NCBI RefSeq assembly: GCF_031344055.1
Contig: NZ_JADBEN010000002.1
Length of the DNA stretch: 64,000 bases
Direction: 5' to 3' (one strand)
Origin: Methylobacillus flagellatus_A
GTDB lineage: Bacteria > Pseudomonadota > Gammaproteobacteria > Burkholderiales > Methylophilaceae
Shown here: piece after piece, positions 53,480 to 63,895 of the stretch
Position numbering within the stretch: position 1 is the stretch's first letter
How the letters are laid out: each line of letters starts with the position of its first letter
Notes under the pieces: generated by a model
What the model was told of the DNA's origin: nothing
The model's database searches: none
Seen by the model: only the letters and a program-made list of their open reading frames with translations
Made by a program: the position numbers and the translations under genes

Positions 53480-56400
53480 ATGGTCAAAAAGTCCCTGCTA
53501 TGGTGTTACCGCGCCACCCTTGCCCTGCTATGGTTCGCCATCATTGCATTCTCCATCATCGTCCTCAGCCTGCGCTACCTCGTCCTGCCCAATATCGGCG
53601 AATACCGCGAACGCATTGCCGCCAAGGTCAGCGAGGCATTGGGCCAGACCGTCACCATCCAGCAACTGCATGCGAGCTGGAGCGGATTGAACCCGCACCT
53701 ATCCCTGCGCGACATCGATATTTACGACGCCGAGCAGCGCGTCGCGCTTTCCTTCCAGCATATCGAGGCCAGCGTATCGTGGCTGAGCATTGCCCTGCTG
53801 GAGCCTCGCCTCAGTTCGCTCGTCATTCACGAGCCCGCATTGAGCATCCGCAGGGAGGCGGACGGCACGGTCTATATCGCCGGCATTGCAACCGGCGGCC
53901 CCTCCAAGCCGGACTTCGCCAATTGGCTGCTGCGCCAGGCCCGCATCGATGTAAGCAATGCCAGCGTCACCTGGCATGACGACTTGCGCCAGGCCCCGCC
54001 GCTGAGCCTGGACAAACTCAACCTGCATGTCGAAAACCCGGCCTGGAGCAGCCTGGTCGGCCACCACCGCTTTGGATTGCAGGCCGTTCCTTCGGTGGCG
54101 GCTTCCGGGCCGATCGATGTACGCGGCAACCTCTACGGCAAGGACATCAGCAAGCTGGACGACTGGCGCGGCACCTTGTATGCCCACGCCGACGGCACCG
54201 ATATCGCCGCCTGGCACCAATGGCTGCCGGCCAACCTGATCGATATCCGCCAAGGGTACGGCGCCACGCGGGCATGGCTGGAGTTTGCCAATGGCGAGCC
54301 CAAGAAGCTCGTCAGCGACATGATCCTGCACAACGTCGTTAGCCGCATTATCCAGGAGCAACCCGAAACCAGGCTGGAGAAACTCTCCGGCAGGCTGACC
54401 TGGATCAAGCGCAATGACGGGCAGGAACTGGTGGGCGAAAACCTCAAAATCGTCACGCCCAACGGCCTGGATATGCAGAACGGCCAGATTGCGCTGCGCG
54501 AACGGCATGCTGCGGAAAAGCAATCGCTCGAAGGCAACATCACACTCGATGAAATATCGCTGCCGTCCGCCCATCTCCTCGCATCCCACCTGCCCTTGCC
54601 GGAAAAACTCAAGCAGACCCTGGAGGAGATCAAGCCCGCGGGCGACCTGCACAAGCTCAGCCTGGAATGGACCAGCCATGGCGGCTTTCCGGAAAAATAC
54701 AAGCTCCACGCGCAGTTCAGCGACTTGGGCATGCAGCCCTACATGAAGATACCTGGTTTCAAGCAGTTGAGCGGCTCCATCAGTGCTGATGAAGATGGCG
54801 GCAGCCTCACGCTCAACTCGCGCAACACGGAGCTTGAGTTCAAGGACATACTGCGCTGGCCGTTGCCTGTGGACAAGCTCACCGGGCAGGTGAAATGGAA
54901 AACCAATGACGGCAAACCGGAAGTTCGCGTCAACAATCTCAATATTGCCAACCGGCACCTTGCAGGCGCCATCAACGCCAGCTTCCAGCACGACCCTGCC
55001 AAGGGCGGCATACTCGAACTGATCGGCAAGTTCAACCGCGTGGATGGGCAGCATGCGCGCTTCTACTACCCATTGTTGCTGGGCGAGCATACCCTGTCAT
55101 GGCTGGACAACTCCATCCTGGCCGGCAAAAGCGAGGACGTCAGCGTCATCATCAAGGGCAACGTGCGCCAATTCCCTTTCGCCGATAACAAGAACGGCTT
55201 GTTCCAGGTCAAGGCGAAAATTCACGACGGCGAACTCAAGTTCGCCCCGGAATGGCCCAAGATCGAGAACATCGCCCTCGACATGCTGTTCGAGGGCAAC
55301 CGCATGGAATTGAATGCCAACAAGGGCAGTACGCTGGGCACGCAAGTGGTCAGGAGCAAGGTCGTGATACCGAACCTGGCATCGCACCAACCGGTTCTGA
55401 GCGTGGTGAGCGAAGGGCAGGGCCCGATCAGCAACGGCATCCAGTACCTCAATTCCAGCCCGCTGGTCAAGATCATGGGCGGCTTCACCCAAGGCCTGCA
55501 AACCAGCGGCAACGGCAAGCTGGCGCTGGACTTGCAGATTCCGCTGCATGACGTCAACACCACCAAGGTCAAGGGCAGCTACACCATCATCAACGGCAGC
55601 CTCTCCAGCGACGACATGCCGCCGTTGACCCGTATCAACGGCAAGCTGGACTTCACTGAAAACGGCGTGCGCGGCCAGAACCTGGGGACCTGGGTGTACG
55701 GCGGCCCGGCGCAGGTCAGCCTCAACACTGGCAAGGACAAGTCCGTCCGCATCACGGCACGCGGACAAGTCAGCGACGCCGGCCTGCGCTCCAGCTTCGG
55801 CAACGGCATCTTTGACCGCATATTCGGCACTGCGGACTGGAACGGCAATATCAATGTCAGCCCCAATGGCGTCGACATCGCCATCAATTCAAACCTGCAA
55901 GGCATGACGTCCAGCCTGCCCTTCCCGCTCAACAAGGCCATGAATGACAACGTGCCGTTGCGCATCGAGAAAAAGCAGCCCAATCCCAGCCAGGACAATA
56001 TCAGCATCAGCTATGGCAACAACCTCGGCGCCTTATTCACCCGCAGCAAACAGGGCAACGGCGACTGGAAAATCGAGCGCGGAGACATCGGCTTCAACGT
56101 GGCGCCCTCCCTCGCCCAGCAGTCGGGCATCACGGTGCACGGCAAGATCGAGCACCTGGATGTGGACGAATGGCGGGAGCTGGCAAGCAGCACCAAGGGC
56201 GGCAGACAGCAAGCCGGCAACAGTGTCGACATCCGCAAGATAGACCTCGACATCAACAAGCTGGACGTGTTTGACCGCCGTATCAACGACCTCAAGCTGG
56301 CCGCCACCGCGATCAAGGATGGTTGGCAGATGCAGGCGCAAAGCAAGGAATTGACCGGCGATATCCAGTGGCTGAGCCAGGGCAACGGCAAAGTGCTGGC

Positions 56401-57334
56401 GCGCCTGAAACGCCTGAGCATCCCTTCCTCGACGCCGGATACCGCCATGTTGCGCACGCAGGGCCAGTTCAGCCAGCAAAGCAATGTCAGCGAATACCCC
56501 TCGCTGGACATCGTCGCCGACAGCTTCGAATATGGCGCCAAGCAGCTGGGGAAGCTGGAGCTGCTCGCCAACGAGCACAACAATGACTGGAGCATAGAGA
56601 AACTGCGCATTTCATCCCCGGAAAGCGAGCTGAACGCCGATGGCGAATGGCATAACTGGAAGCGCTCCCCCAACACCCGCCTCAACATCAACTGGAAAAT
56701 CGGCAACGTAGGCAAGACGCTGGAACGCTTCGGCTACCCCAACGCCATCAAGTACGGCAACGCCAACCTCACTGGCCAGCTCAAGTGGCCTGGCAGCCCG
56801 CACGACTTTGAAACCACCAAGCTGAGCGGGGACCTCCAGCTCGACGTGCGCAAGGGACAGATCCTCAAGATTCAGCCCGGCGTCGGCCGCCTGTTCAGCG
56901 TGCTGACGTTGCAGAACCTGCCGCGCCGCCTTACTTTCGATTTCCGCGACGTGTTCAGCAGCGGCTTTGCTTTCGACAAGATCGGAGCCAACGTGCGCAT
57001 TGATGACGGCATCATGCGCAGCGACGATTTCCGCCTGGAAGGCCCTACCGCCCTGGTGCAAATGACCGGGGAAACCGACCTGCAGAAGGAAACCCAGCAC
57101 ATCAAGGTAAAGGTAACTCCTTATGTCAGCGACAGCCTCTCGATTGCGGCGCTTGCAGGCGGCCCTGTCGTGGGCGCCGCCACCTACCTCGCGCAGAAAC
57201 TGCTGAAAGACCCGCTGAACCAGATCGCCTCCTCGGAGTACGAGTTCGTCGGCACCTGGGACAACCCGGTGGAAATCAAGGCAAGCAGCAAGCGGGACAA
57301 TGCCAACCAGGCGCCTCTGCCGCTGGGCAGGTGA
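53480..57334 (+). CDS. yhdP: YhdP-family AsmA-like protein
   Basis: A 1284-residue envelope protein with an N-terminal TM helix (LALLWFAIIAFSIIVLSLRY) and a very long periplasmic beta-groove, including the DUF3971 and AsmA-like C-terminal parts (KGQILKIQPGVGRLFSVLTL; RLTFDFRDVFSSGFAFDKI). E. coli YhdP, with TamB and YdbH, carries phospholipids to the outer membrane. The length and C-terminal segment agree well with the family. It diverges from the ABC-F gene; the 146-base gap holds both promoters. Confidence 0.92.
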   Translation: MVKKSLLWCYRATLALLWFAIIAFSIIVLSLRYLVLPNIGEYRERIAAKVSEALGQTVTIQQLHASWSGLNPHLSLRDIDIYDAEQRVALSFQHIEASVSWLSIALLEPRLSSLVIHEPALSIRREADGTVYIAGIATGGPSKPDFANWLLRQARIDVSNASVTWHDDLRQAPPLSLDKLNLHVENPAWSSLVGHHRFGLQAVPSVAASGPIDVRGNLYGKDISKLDDWRGTLYAHADGTDIAAWHQWLPANLIDIRQGYGATRAWLEFANGEPKKLVSDMILHNVVSRIIQEQPETRLEKLSGRLTWIKRNDGQELVGENLKIVTPNGLDMQNGQIALRERHAAEKQSLEGNITLDEISLPSAHLLASHLPLPEKLKQTLEEIKPAGDLHKLSLEWTSHGGFPEKYKLHAQFSDLGMQPYMKIPGFKQLSGSISADEDGGSLTLNSRNTELEFKDILRWPLPVDKLTGQVKWKTNDGKPEVRVNNLNIANRHLAGAINASFQHDPAKGGILELIGKFNRVDGQHARFYYPLLLGEHTLSWLDNSILAGKSEDVSVIIKGNVRQFPFADNKNGLFQVKAKIHDGELKFAPEWPKIENIALDMLFEGNRMELNANKGSTLGTQVVRSKVVIPNLASHQPVLSVVSEGQGPISNGIQYLNSSPLVKIMGGFTQGLQTSGNGKLALDLQIPLHDVNTTKVKGSYTIINGSLSSDDMPPLTRINGKLDFTENGVRGQNLGTWVYGGPAQVSLNTGKDKSVRITARGQVSDAGLRSSFGNGIFDRIFGTADWNGNINVSPNGVDIAINSNLQGMTSSLPFPLNKAMNDNVPLRIEKKQPNPSQDNISISYGNNLGALFTRSKQGNGDWKIERGDIGFNVAPSLAQQSGITVHGKIEHLDVDEWRELASSTKGGRQQAGNSVDIRKIDLDINKLDVFDRRINDLKLAATAIKDGWQMQAQSKELTGDIQWLSQGNGKVLARLKRLSIPSSTPDTAMLRTQGQFSQQSNVSEYPSLDIVADSFEYGAKQLGKLELLANEHNNDWSIEKLRISSPESELNADGEWHNWKRSPNTRLNINWKIGNVGKTLERFGYPNAIKYGNANLTGQLKWPGSPHDFETTKLSGDLQLDVRKGQILKIQPGVGRLFSVLTLQNLPRRLTFDFRDVFSSGFAFDKIGANVRIDDGIMRSDDFRLEGPTALVQMTGETDLQKETQHIKVKVTPYVSDSLSIAALAGGPVVGAATYLAQKLLKDPLNQIASSEYEFVGTWDNPVEIKASSKRDNANQAPLPLGR

Positions 57335-57398
57335 CTGGCGGCTCATATAAATGCAACAAACCAAGCTGATAATTCGCATTCCGTCCGGAAATTAAAAT

Positions 57399-58256
57399 AT
57401 GGCCATCAAATCAAGAGAAAAAGTTGCCAAAAGCAAGACCAAGAACTCCATCCCCGGGATCAACCGCATCGCTGCCATCCAGATGGCCTCCGGGCCTTAT
57501 GTCGCCGCCAACCTGAGCGAAGCGGAACGCCTGATCGAAATTGCCGTCAACATGGGCGCCAAGCTCGTCGCCCTGCCGGAATACTTTGCCATCATGGGGC
57601 TCAAGGACACCGACAAGGTCGCCGTCCGTGAAAAGGAAGGCAGCGGCCCGATCCAGCGCTTTCTCTCGAAGACGGCAAAAAAACACCAGGTCTGGATCAT
57701 CGGCGGCTCCGTCCCGCTGGAATGCGACAACCCGGAAAAAGTCCGCAACGCCTGCCTGGTCTTTGACGACAAGGGCAAGCAGGTGGCGCGCTACGACAAG
57801 ATCCACCTGTTCGGCTTCGAAAAAGGCCAGGAACACTACCAGGAAAAGAAGACCATAGAGCCCGGGAGCAAAGTCGTCACCTTAGACACTCCCTTCGGCA
57901 AGCTCGGGCTTTCCATCTGCTATGACCTGCGCTTTCCCGAGCTGTACCGCGCCATGGGGGATGTCGACATCATCGCCGTGCCCTCGGCCTTTACCGAGAC
58001 GACGGGCAAGGCCCACTGGGAAACCTTGATCAGGGCACGCGCGATCGAGAACCTCTGTTACGTAATTGCGCCAGGCCAAGGCGGCTATCATGCTTCCGGG
58101 CGCGAAACCCACGGCAACAGCATGATAGTGGACCCCTGGGGCGTCGTGCAGGACAGGCTGCCGCGCGGGTCGGGCATCGTGATCTCATCCATCAATACCG
58201 CCTACCTGAAGAGCCTGCGCAAGAGCCTTCCGGCATTGAAGCACCGCAAGCTGTAA
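57399..58256 (+). CDS. Nitrilase-family amidase (Nit/YbeM-like)
   Basis: A 285-residue carbon-nitrogen hydrolase. The catalytic triad is visible as Glu in LVALPEYFA, Lys in YDKIHLFGF and Cys in SICYDLRFPELYR. The C-Y-D-L-R-F-P-E motif and length match the Nit1/YbeM branch, whose members hydrolyse deaminated glutathione. A basic 15-residue N-terminal extension precedes the domain. It follows yhdP by 64 bases, as is usual in betaproteobacteria, before tldD. Confidence 0.92.
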   Translation: MAIKSREKVAKSKTKNSIPGINRIAAIQMASGPYVAANLSEAERLIEIAVNMGAKLVALPEYFAIMGLKDTDKVAVREKEGSGPIQRFLSKTAKKHQVWIIGGSVPLECDNPEKVRNACLVFDDKGKQVARYDKIHLFGFEKGQEHYQEKKTIEPGSKVVTLDTPFGKLGLSICYDLRFPELYRAMGDVDIIAVPSAFTETTGKAHWETLIRARAIENLCYVIAPGQGGYHASGRETHGNSMIVDPWGVVQDRLPRGSGIVISSINTAYLKSLRKSLPALKHRKL

Positions 58257-58257
58257 A

Positions 58258-58372
58258 AGAGCAACTGACAAAACTCAGCGAAGCGATCCTGGCTAGGCGC
58301 TCTGCCGCAGACAGTACAAGTAAGTACGGCAAGACAGGGCAACAACGGCAAGAGGAGTTTGTTGGTTGCTCT
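58258..58372 (+). repeat. 115-bp inverted-repeat element, copy 2
   Basis: Starts a base after the nitrilase stop. Ends AGAGCAACTGACAAAACTC and GAGTTTGTTGGTTGCTCT are inverted repeats; the interior CAGCGAAGCGATCCTGGCTA and GCTCTGCCGCAGACAGTACA matches copy 1 at 31251-31365 in the same orientation. A short inner hairpin (GTAC...GTAC) is common to both. No transposase is encoded. Confidence 0.85.
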
Positions 58373-58499
58373 AATTTCCTGGCTTGAAAAACAGCCAAAC
58401 AGCTCAATATCTTGATCATCATTTACAGAAAATACTTATGTTCCGCCATCCCGGCGGGCTGTTATGATGGTATCAATGCAACCTTGAAGACGTTCCGCC

Positions 58500-59975
58500 A
58501 TGAAGCCAGATACATTACCGACCGCCTCCAGCCCCGCCACCGACTCGCATTTCCATACTGCGACAGAAGCCCTGCTCAACCCTAGCGGACTGGATGTCGG
58601 CCATTTGCAGGGCGTGATCAGCAATATCATGTCGCACCAGGTGGATTACGCCGACCTGTATTTCCAATACAGCCGTGCGGAAAGCTGGGGATTGGAAGAA
58701 GGCCAGGTCAAGTCGGGCAATTTCAGCATCGACCAAGGGGTAGGCGTACGCGCGGTGAGCGGCGAGAAAACCGCATTCGCCTATTCCGACGACATCAACC
58801 TGGCAGCCTTGAAACAGGCCGCCACCGCCACCCGCGCCATCGCCGCGCTCGGCGAGGAAAAGCAGGGACAGGCTGTTCAGCGCATCAGCGCGCCCCAACT
58901 CTACCTGCCGCAAGACCCCATTGCCTCGCTGAGCGCCAAGGCCAAGGTCAAGCTGCTGGAGCGCCTGGAGTTGTGTGCGCGCAAGGCGGACCCGCGCATC
59001 ACCCAGGTCATGGCCTCGGTCGCAGGCGAATACGAAGTGGTCATGGTGGCGCGCCACGATGGCGTCATGGCGGCTGACGTACGCCCCTTGGTGCGGCTCT
59101 CCATCCAAGTGATCGCCGAGCAAAACGGCAGGCGCGAGCAAGGTTCCGCCGGCGGCGGCGGCCGCTTCGACTACAGCTATTTCACCGACGAAGTGTTGCA
59201 GGATTACGCGCAGAAAGCCGTGCACCAGGCGTTGGTGAACCTGGAGGCGCGCCCTGCCCCCGCAGGCAGCATGACGGTCGTCCTCGGCGCCGGCTGGCCC
59301 GGCATCCTGCTGCACGAGGCCATCGGCCACGGCCTGGAAGGCGACTTCAACCGCAAGGGCAGTTCCGCGTTCAGCAACGCGATCGGCCAGCAGGTCGCCG
59401 CCAAGGGCCTGACCGTGGTCGACGACGGCACCATCAGCAACCGCCGCGGCTCGCTCAATATCGACGACGAAGGCAACCCCACCCAGCGCACCGTGCTGAT
59501 CGAGGACGGCATCTTGCGCGGCTACCTTCAGGACAGCCTCAATGCCCGCCTCATGAACATGGCGCTGACAGGTAACGCCCGCCGCGAATCCTATGCCCAT
59601 ATCCCCATGCCGCGCATGACCAATACCTACATGCTCAACGGCGACATGGCGCCCGAGGAAATCATCAAGTCGGTGAAGAAGGGCCTGTATGCCGCCAACT
59701 TCGGCGGCGGCCAGGTGGATATCACCAGCGGCAAGTTCGTATTTTCCGCTGCCGAAGCATGGATGATCGAGGACGGCAAGCTCGCCTACCCGGTCAAGGG
59801 CGCCACCTTGATCGGCAACGGACCGGACGTGCTCACCCGCGTGTCCATGATCGGCAACGACATGGCGCTCGATAGCGGCGTCGGCACCTGCGGCAAGGAA
59901 GGCCAGAGCGTGCCGGTCGGCGTCGGCCAGCCTACCCTGCGCATAGACGGCTTGACGGTAGGCGGAACGGTTTAA
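58500..59975 (+). CDS. tldD: Metalloprotease TldD
   Basis: Subunit of the TldD/TldE (PmbA) zinc protease that trims small peptides such as the CcdA antitoxin and microcin B17. The 491-residue protein contains the metal motif LLHEAIGHGLEGDFN (HExxxH) and the C-terminal LIGNGPDVLTRVSMIGNDMA. It follows the nitrilase gene with the 115-bp element between. The pmbA partner is not in the window. Confidence 0.96.
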   Translation: MKPDTLPTASSPATDSHFHTATEALLNPSGLDVGHLQGVISNIMSHQVDYADLYFQYSRAESWGLEEGQVKSGNFSIDQGVGVRAVSGEKTAFAYSDDINLAALKQAATATRAIAALGEEKQGQAVQRISAPQLYLPQDPIASLSAKAKVKLLERLELCARKADPRITQVMASVAGEYEVVMVARHDGVMAADVRPLVRLSIQVIAEQNGRREQGSAGGGGRFDYSYFTDEVLQDYAQKAVHQALVNLEARPAPAGSMTVVLGAGWPGILLHEAIGHGLEGDFNRKGSSAFSNAIGQQVAAKGLTVVDDGTISNRRGSLNIDDEGNPTQRTVLIEDGILRGYLQDSLNARLMNMALTGNARRESYAHIPMPRMTNTYMLNGDMAPEEIIKSVKKGLYAANFGGGQVDITSGKFVFSAAEAWMIEDGKLAYPVKGATLIGNGPDVLTRVSMIGNDMALDSGVGTCGKEGQSVPVGVGQPTLRIDGLTVGGTV

Positions 59976-60055
59976 TATGATGGGAAGCGAAGGTTACCGC
60001 CTTCGCCTCCCATTCCAAGCAGCATGGAAGTCCCGACTACAAGAAAGGAACCGAA

Positions 60056-60331
60056 ATGGCTACATCCAAGAGCACTACTGCAAAAAAAACCGCAACGCCC
60101 AAGGCCGTAACGGCAAAACCAGCATCTCCCAAAAAAACCACCGCCACCAGGAAGGCTAGCACTAGCAAGGCCAAGATTACCGATACCGTGACTCAGATCA
60201 GCCCGGAAGAACGCTATCGCATGGTGGAAGTAGCCGCCTATTTTCTTGCCGAACGCAATGGTTTTGCTGGCAGCCCGGTGGAATACTGGACGGCTGCCGA
60301 AGCGCAAATCAGCAAGCTGCTCAGCAAGTAA
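60056..60331 (+). CDS. DUF2934 protein with histone-H1-like tail
   Basis: A 91-residue protein. The first 45 residues are Lys/Ala/Thr/Ser-rich (STTAKKTATPKAVTAKPASP), like the tails of bacterial histone-H1-like proteins. The rest is a DUF2934 domain (ERYRMVEVAAYFLAERNGFA then EYWTAAEAQI). The basic tail suggests nucleic-acid binding; the domain's role is unknown. AAAGGA before the ATG supports the start. Confidence 0.8.
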   Translation: MATSKSTTAKKTATPKAVTAKPASPKKTTATRKASTSKAKITDTVTQISPEERYRMVEVAAYFLAERNGFAGSPVEYWTAAEAQISKLLSK

Positions 60332-60489
60332 CTCTCTCAAGTCCGGCTCCTGGCATGTCCGCAAGCGGACAGCCTGGAATGCCATTTGGGACACCCCATC
60401 CCAGAATTCCGCCTGATGCCGGTATTAACCCTGTCCGGTAGGTGAAAAGGCTATAATAAGCCGTTTATTCAATACGTCACGGCAAAGCA

Positions 60490-63400
60490 ATGCAGTTTTC
60501 CCTGCCCATCCCGGCACCCGGCCAAACATCCCGGATCGATCCACTCACGCCCGGCACCGACAGCCTGGCACTCGCACAACTCGCCATCCAGCGCATACAG
60601 GCATCAGCCAAGACACCTATCGTCGTCATCACTTCGAACGCCTTCGATGCACAGCGCCTGCTGGAAGAAATTCCCTGGTATGCGCCGCAGTTGCGCGTGC
60701 ACCTGCTGCCCGATTGGGAAACCTTGCCGTACGACCATTTCTCGCCGCACCCGGACCTGATCTCGGAGCGGCTGGCGACGCTGTACCAGATCAGCCAGAA
60801 CAGTTGCGATATCGTACTCGTGCCGATATCGACTGCGCTGCTGCGCCTGCCGCCCCATGCCTACCTGTCAGCCCATACTTTCTTGTTGAAAAAGGGACAA
60901 ACACTCGATATCGAGGCCTTGCGCAACCAATGTGCCGATGCAGGCTACCACCATGTCAGCCAGGTCATGAGCCCCGGTGAGTTCAGTGTGCGTGGCGGCC
61001 TCATCGACCTGTTCCCGATGGGAAGCGCCCTGCCTTACCGCCTGGACCTGTTCGATGACGAAATCGAGACCATCCGCACCTTCGATGTCGATACCCAGCG
61101 CAGCCTGTATCCGGTGGCCGATATCCGCCTGCTGCCGGCCAAGGAATTTCCGCTGGATGAAACCGGCATCGCCCGCTTCCGCCAGAGTTTTCGCGAAGTG
61201 TTCGAGGGCGACCCCTCGCGCAGCCGCATCTACAAGGATGTTTCCAAGGGCATCGCCAGCGGCGGCATCGAGTGGTACCTGCCATTGTTTTTCGAACAGA
61301 CCGCGACGCTGCTGGATTATGTCCCGCCAGACGCCCTGCTGTGCCTGCATGGCAATCTCGACCAGGCGTCGCAAGCCTTCTGGCACGACGCGCAATCGCG
61401 CTACCGCCAGCTGGCGCACGACCCCGAGCGCCCCATCCTCAAACCGGATGCGCTGCTGATCAAGGCGGAGGATTTCTTCGGCCAAAGCCACGGCTGGGCC
61501 AGGATGCAACTGAGCCTGGATGCGGAAAAGAAACTGCCCGCGCTAGAAGTGGAGCGCCGTTCCGAACAACCGCTGCACAAGCTGGAGGACTATATCCGCC
61601 GCTTCAAGGGCCGCATCCTGATTGCAGCTGAAAGCCTGGGCCGCCGCGAAACCATGGCGCAGCTTTTCAACGACCATGGCATCCAATTCGAGACCTGCGA
61701 GGACTGGCAAGGCTTCCAGGCTGGCGCCGCCCACGTCATGCTGGGCATCGGCCCCCTGCATGGCGGCTTCAGGCTGGTGGACGTGACCGTCATCACCGAA
61801 GCCGAGCTCTACGCCAATACCGTGCGCCAGCAGCGCCGCCGCGACAAGGAAAAGCAGCGCAATACCGAGGGCATGCTCAAGGACCTCTCCGAACTGCGCG
61901 AACACGACCCGGTGGTACATGAACAGCATGGCGTAGGCCGCTACCGCGGCCTGGTCAATATCGACTTCGGCGAAGGCGAGACCGAGTTCCTGCTGCTCGA
62001 ATACGCCGGCGACGACAAGCTCTACGTACCGGTGTCGCAACTGTTCCTGATCTCGCGTTATTCCGGCGGGCCGCCGGAATCCGCGCCGTTACACCGCCTG
62101 GGCAGCGGCCATTGGGAAAAGGCCAAGAAAAAAGCCTTGAAGCAGGTACGCGATACTGCCGCGGAATTGCTCAACCTCTACGCTCAGCGCGCGGCGCGCA
62201 AAGGCCATGCCTTCAAGCTCGGCCTGCATGATTACGAGGCCTTTGCCGAAGGCTTCCCGTTCGAGGAAACCGCCGACCAGCTTGCCGCGATCGAGGCCGT
62301 CATTGGCGACATGCAGTCTGGACGCCCCATGGACAGGCTGGTCTGCGGCGATGTCGGCTTCGGCAAGACCGAAGTGGCCTTGCGCGCCGCTTTCGTCGCC
62401 GTCATGGGCGGCAGGCAGGTCGCCGTGCTGGTGCCGACGACGCTATTGGCCGAACAGCACTTCAACAACTTCAGCGACCGCTTCGCCGACTGGCCGGTCA
62501 AGATCACCGAAATCTCCCGCTTCCGTACCGCGAAGGAACAAGCCCAGGCGCTCAAGGGCCTGGAAGACGGCAGCATCGACATCGTCATCGGCACCCACCG
62601 CCTGATCCAGAAGGACGTCAAGTTCAAGAACCTCGGCCTGGTCATCCTCGACGAGGAGCACCGTTTCGGCGTGCGGCAGAAAGAGCAGCTCAAGGCCCTG
62701 CGCGCCGAAGTGGACGTGCTGACGCTGACCGCGACGCCGATCCCGCGCACCTTGTCGATGGCAATGGAAGGACTGCGTGAATTCTCGGTGATCGCCACGC
62801 CGCCGCAGAAGCGCCTGGCGATCAAGACCTTCGCCACCCATTATTCCGAAGGCATCATCCGCGAAGCCGCCATGCGCGAGTTCAAGCGCGGCGGCCAGGT
62901 GTATTTCCTGCACAACGAGGTGGACACCATCTTCGTCATGAAGGAAAAGCTGGAGAAAATCCTGCCCGAAGCCCGCATCGGCATTGCGCACGGCCAGTTG
63001 CGAGAACGCGAGCTGGAGCACGTGATGCGCGACTTCTACCAGCAGCGCTTCAATCTGCTGCTGTGCACCACCATCATCGAGACCGGCATCGACGTGCCGA
63101 CGGCCAACACCATCATCATGAACCGCGCCGACATGTTCGGCCTCGCGCAGCTGCACCAGCTACGCGGACGCGTGGGCCGCTCGCACCACCAGGCCTATGC
63201 CTACCTGCTGACCGACCCCGACCGCAATATCACGCCGCAGGCGCAGAAGCGCCTGGATGCCATCCAGCTGCTCGAAGACCTGGGCGCAGGCTTCCACTTA
63301 GCGATGCACGACTTGGAAATCCGCGGTGCGGGCGAATTGCTGGGCGACAGCCAAAGCGGGGAAATGCAGGAAATCGGCTTCACCCTCTATTCCGACATGC

Positions 63401-63894
63401 TCAACCATGCCGTGAAACAGCTCAAGGCAGGCAAGGAGCCGGACCTCTCGGCCCCGCTCGGCGTTACCACCGAAATTAACCTTCATACGCCTGCCTTATT
63501 ACCGAACGACTATTGCCCGGACGTGCATGAACGCCTGGTGCTCTACAAGCGCCTGGCCAACTGCAACGACGACGATGAGCTGGACACCATGCAGGAAGAA
63601 CTGATCGACCGTTTCGGATTACTGCCTGAACAAGGCGAGGCATTGATGGCCTGTCACCGCTTGCGCATTGCCGCCAAGCCGCTGGGCATCAACAAGATCG
63701 ACGCCAGCGACTCCGCGATCCAGCTGCATTTCGCGCCGAGCACCGACCTCGACCCGACCAAGCTCATCGCGCTGTTGCAACGCGACCGCCGCTGCCGCAT
63801 GAACGGGCCGGACAAGCTCAGGGTTACGGTACAATACCCCGGCATTGCGCCACGCACTGACTTCATCAAGAACTTGTTAAAGGAACTCGCCTGA
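60490..63894 (+). CDS. mfd: Transcription-repair coupling factor
   Basis: Translocase that removes stalled RNA polymerase and recruits UvrA. The 1134-residue protein shows the UvrB-like N-terminus (PDWETLPYDHFSPHPDLISE), the polymerase-interacting domain (PVVHEQHGVGRYRGLVNIDF), Walker A GDVGFGKTEVA, the DEEH box DEEHRFGVRQKEQ, the RecG-like motif MNRADMFGLAQLHQLRGRVG and the TRCF C-terminal domain. The length is standard. TATAAT near 60450 may be its -10 box. Confidence 0.98.
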   Translation: MQFSLPIPAPGQTSRIDPLTPGTDSLALAQLAIQRIQASAKTPIVVITSNAFDAQRLLEEIPWYAPQLRVHLLPDWETLPYDHFSPHPDLISERLATLYQISQNSCDIVLVPISTALLRLPPHAYLSAHTFLLKKGQTLDIEALRNQCADAGYHHVSQVMSPGEFSVRGGLIDLFPMGSALPYRLDLFDDEIETIRTFDVDTQRSLYPVADIRLLPAKEFPLDETGIARFRQSFREVFEGDPSRSRIYKDVSKGIASGGIEWYLPLFFEQTATLLDYVPPDALLCLHGNLDQASQAFWHDAQSRYRQLAHDPERPILKPDALLIKAEDFFGQSHGWARMQLSLDAEKKLPALEVERRSEQPLHKLEDYIRRFKGRILIAAESLGRRETMAQLFNDHGIQFETCEDWQGFQAGAAHVMLGIGPLHGGFRLVDVTVITEAELYANTVRQQRRRDKEKQRNTEGMLKDLSELREHDPVVHEQHGVGRYRGLVNIDFGEGETEFLLLEYAGDDKLYVPVSQLFLISRYSGGPPESAPLHRLGSGHWEKAKKKALKQVRDTAAELLNLYAQRAARKGHAFKLGLHDYEAFAEGFPFEETADQLAAIEAVIGDMQSGRPMDRLVCGDVGFGKTEVALRAAFVAVMGGRQVAVLVPTTLLAEQHFNNFSDRFADWPVKITEISRFRTAKEQAQALKGLEDGSIDIVIGTHRLIQKDVKFKNLGLVILDEEHRFGVRQKEQLKALRAEVDVLTLTATPIPRTLSMAMEGLREFSVIATPPQKRLAIKTFATHYSEGIIREAAMREFKRGGQVYFLHNEVDTIFVMKEKLEKILPEARIGIAHGQLRERELEHVMRDFYQQRFNLLLCTTIIETGIDVPTANTIIMNRADMFGLAQLHQLRGRVGRSHHQAYAYLLTDPDRNITPQAQKRLDAIQLLEDLGAGFHLAMHDLEIRGAGELLGDSQSGEMQEIGFTLYSDMLNHAVKQLKAGKEPDLSAPLGVTTEINLHTPALLPNDYCPDVHERLVLYKRLANCNDDDELDTMQEELIDRFGLLPEQGEALMACHRLRIAAKPLGINKIDASDSAIQLHFAPSTDLDPTKLIALLQRDRRCRMNGPDKLRVTVQYPGIAPRTDFIKNLLKELA

Positions 63895-63895
63895 C

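Noticed and set aside
53699..55090. A 463-codon minus-strand frame inside yhdP
   Set aside because: It is the antisense of an intact YhdP protein with family-like sequence throughout, and shows no motif of its own.
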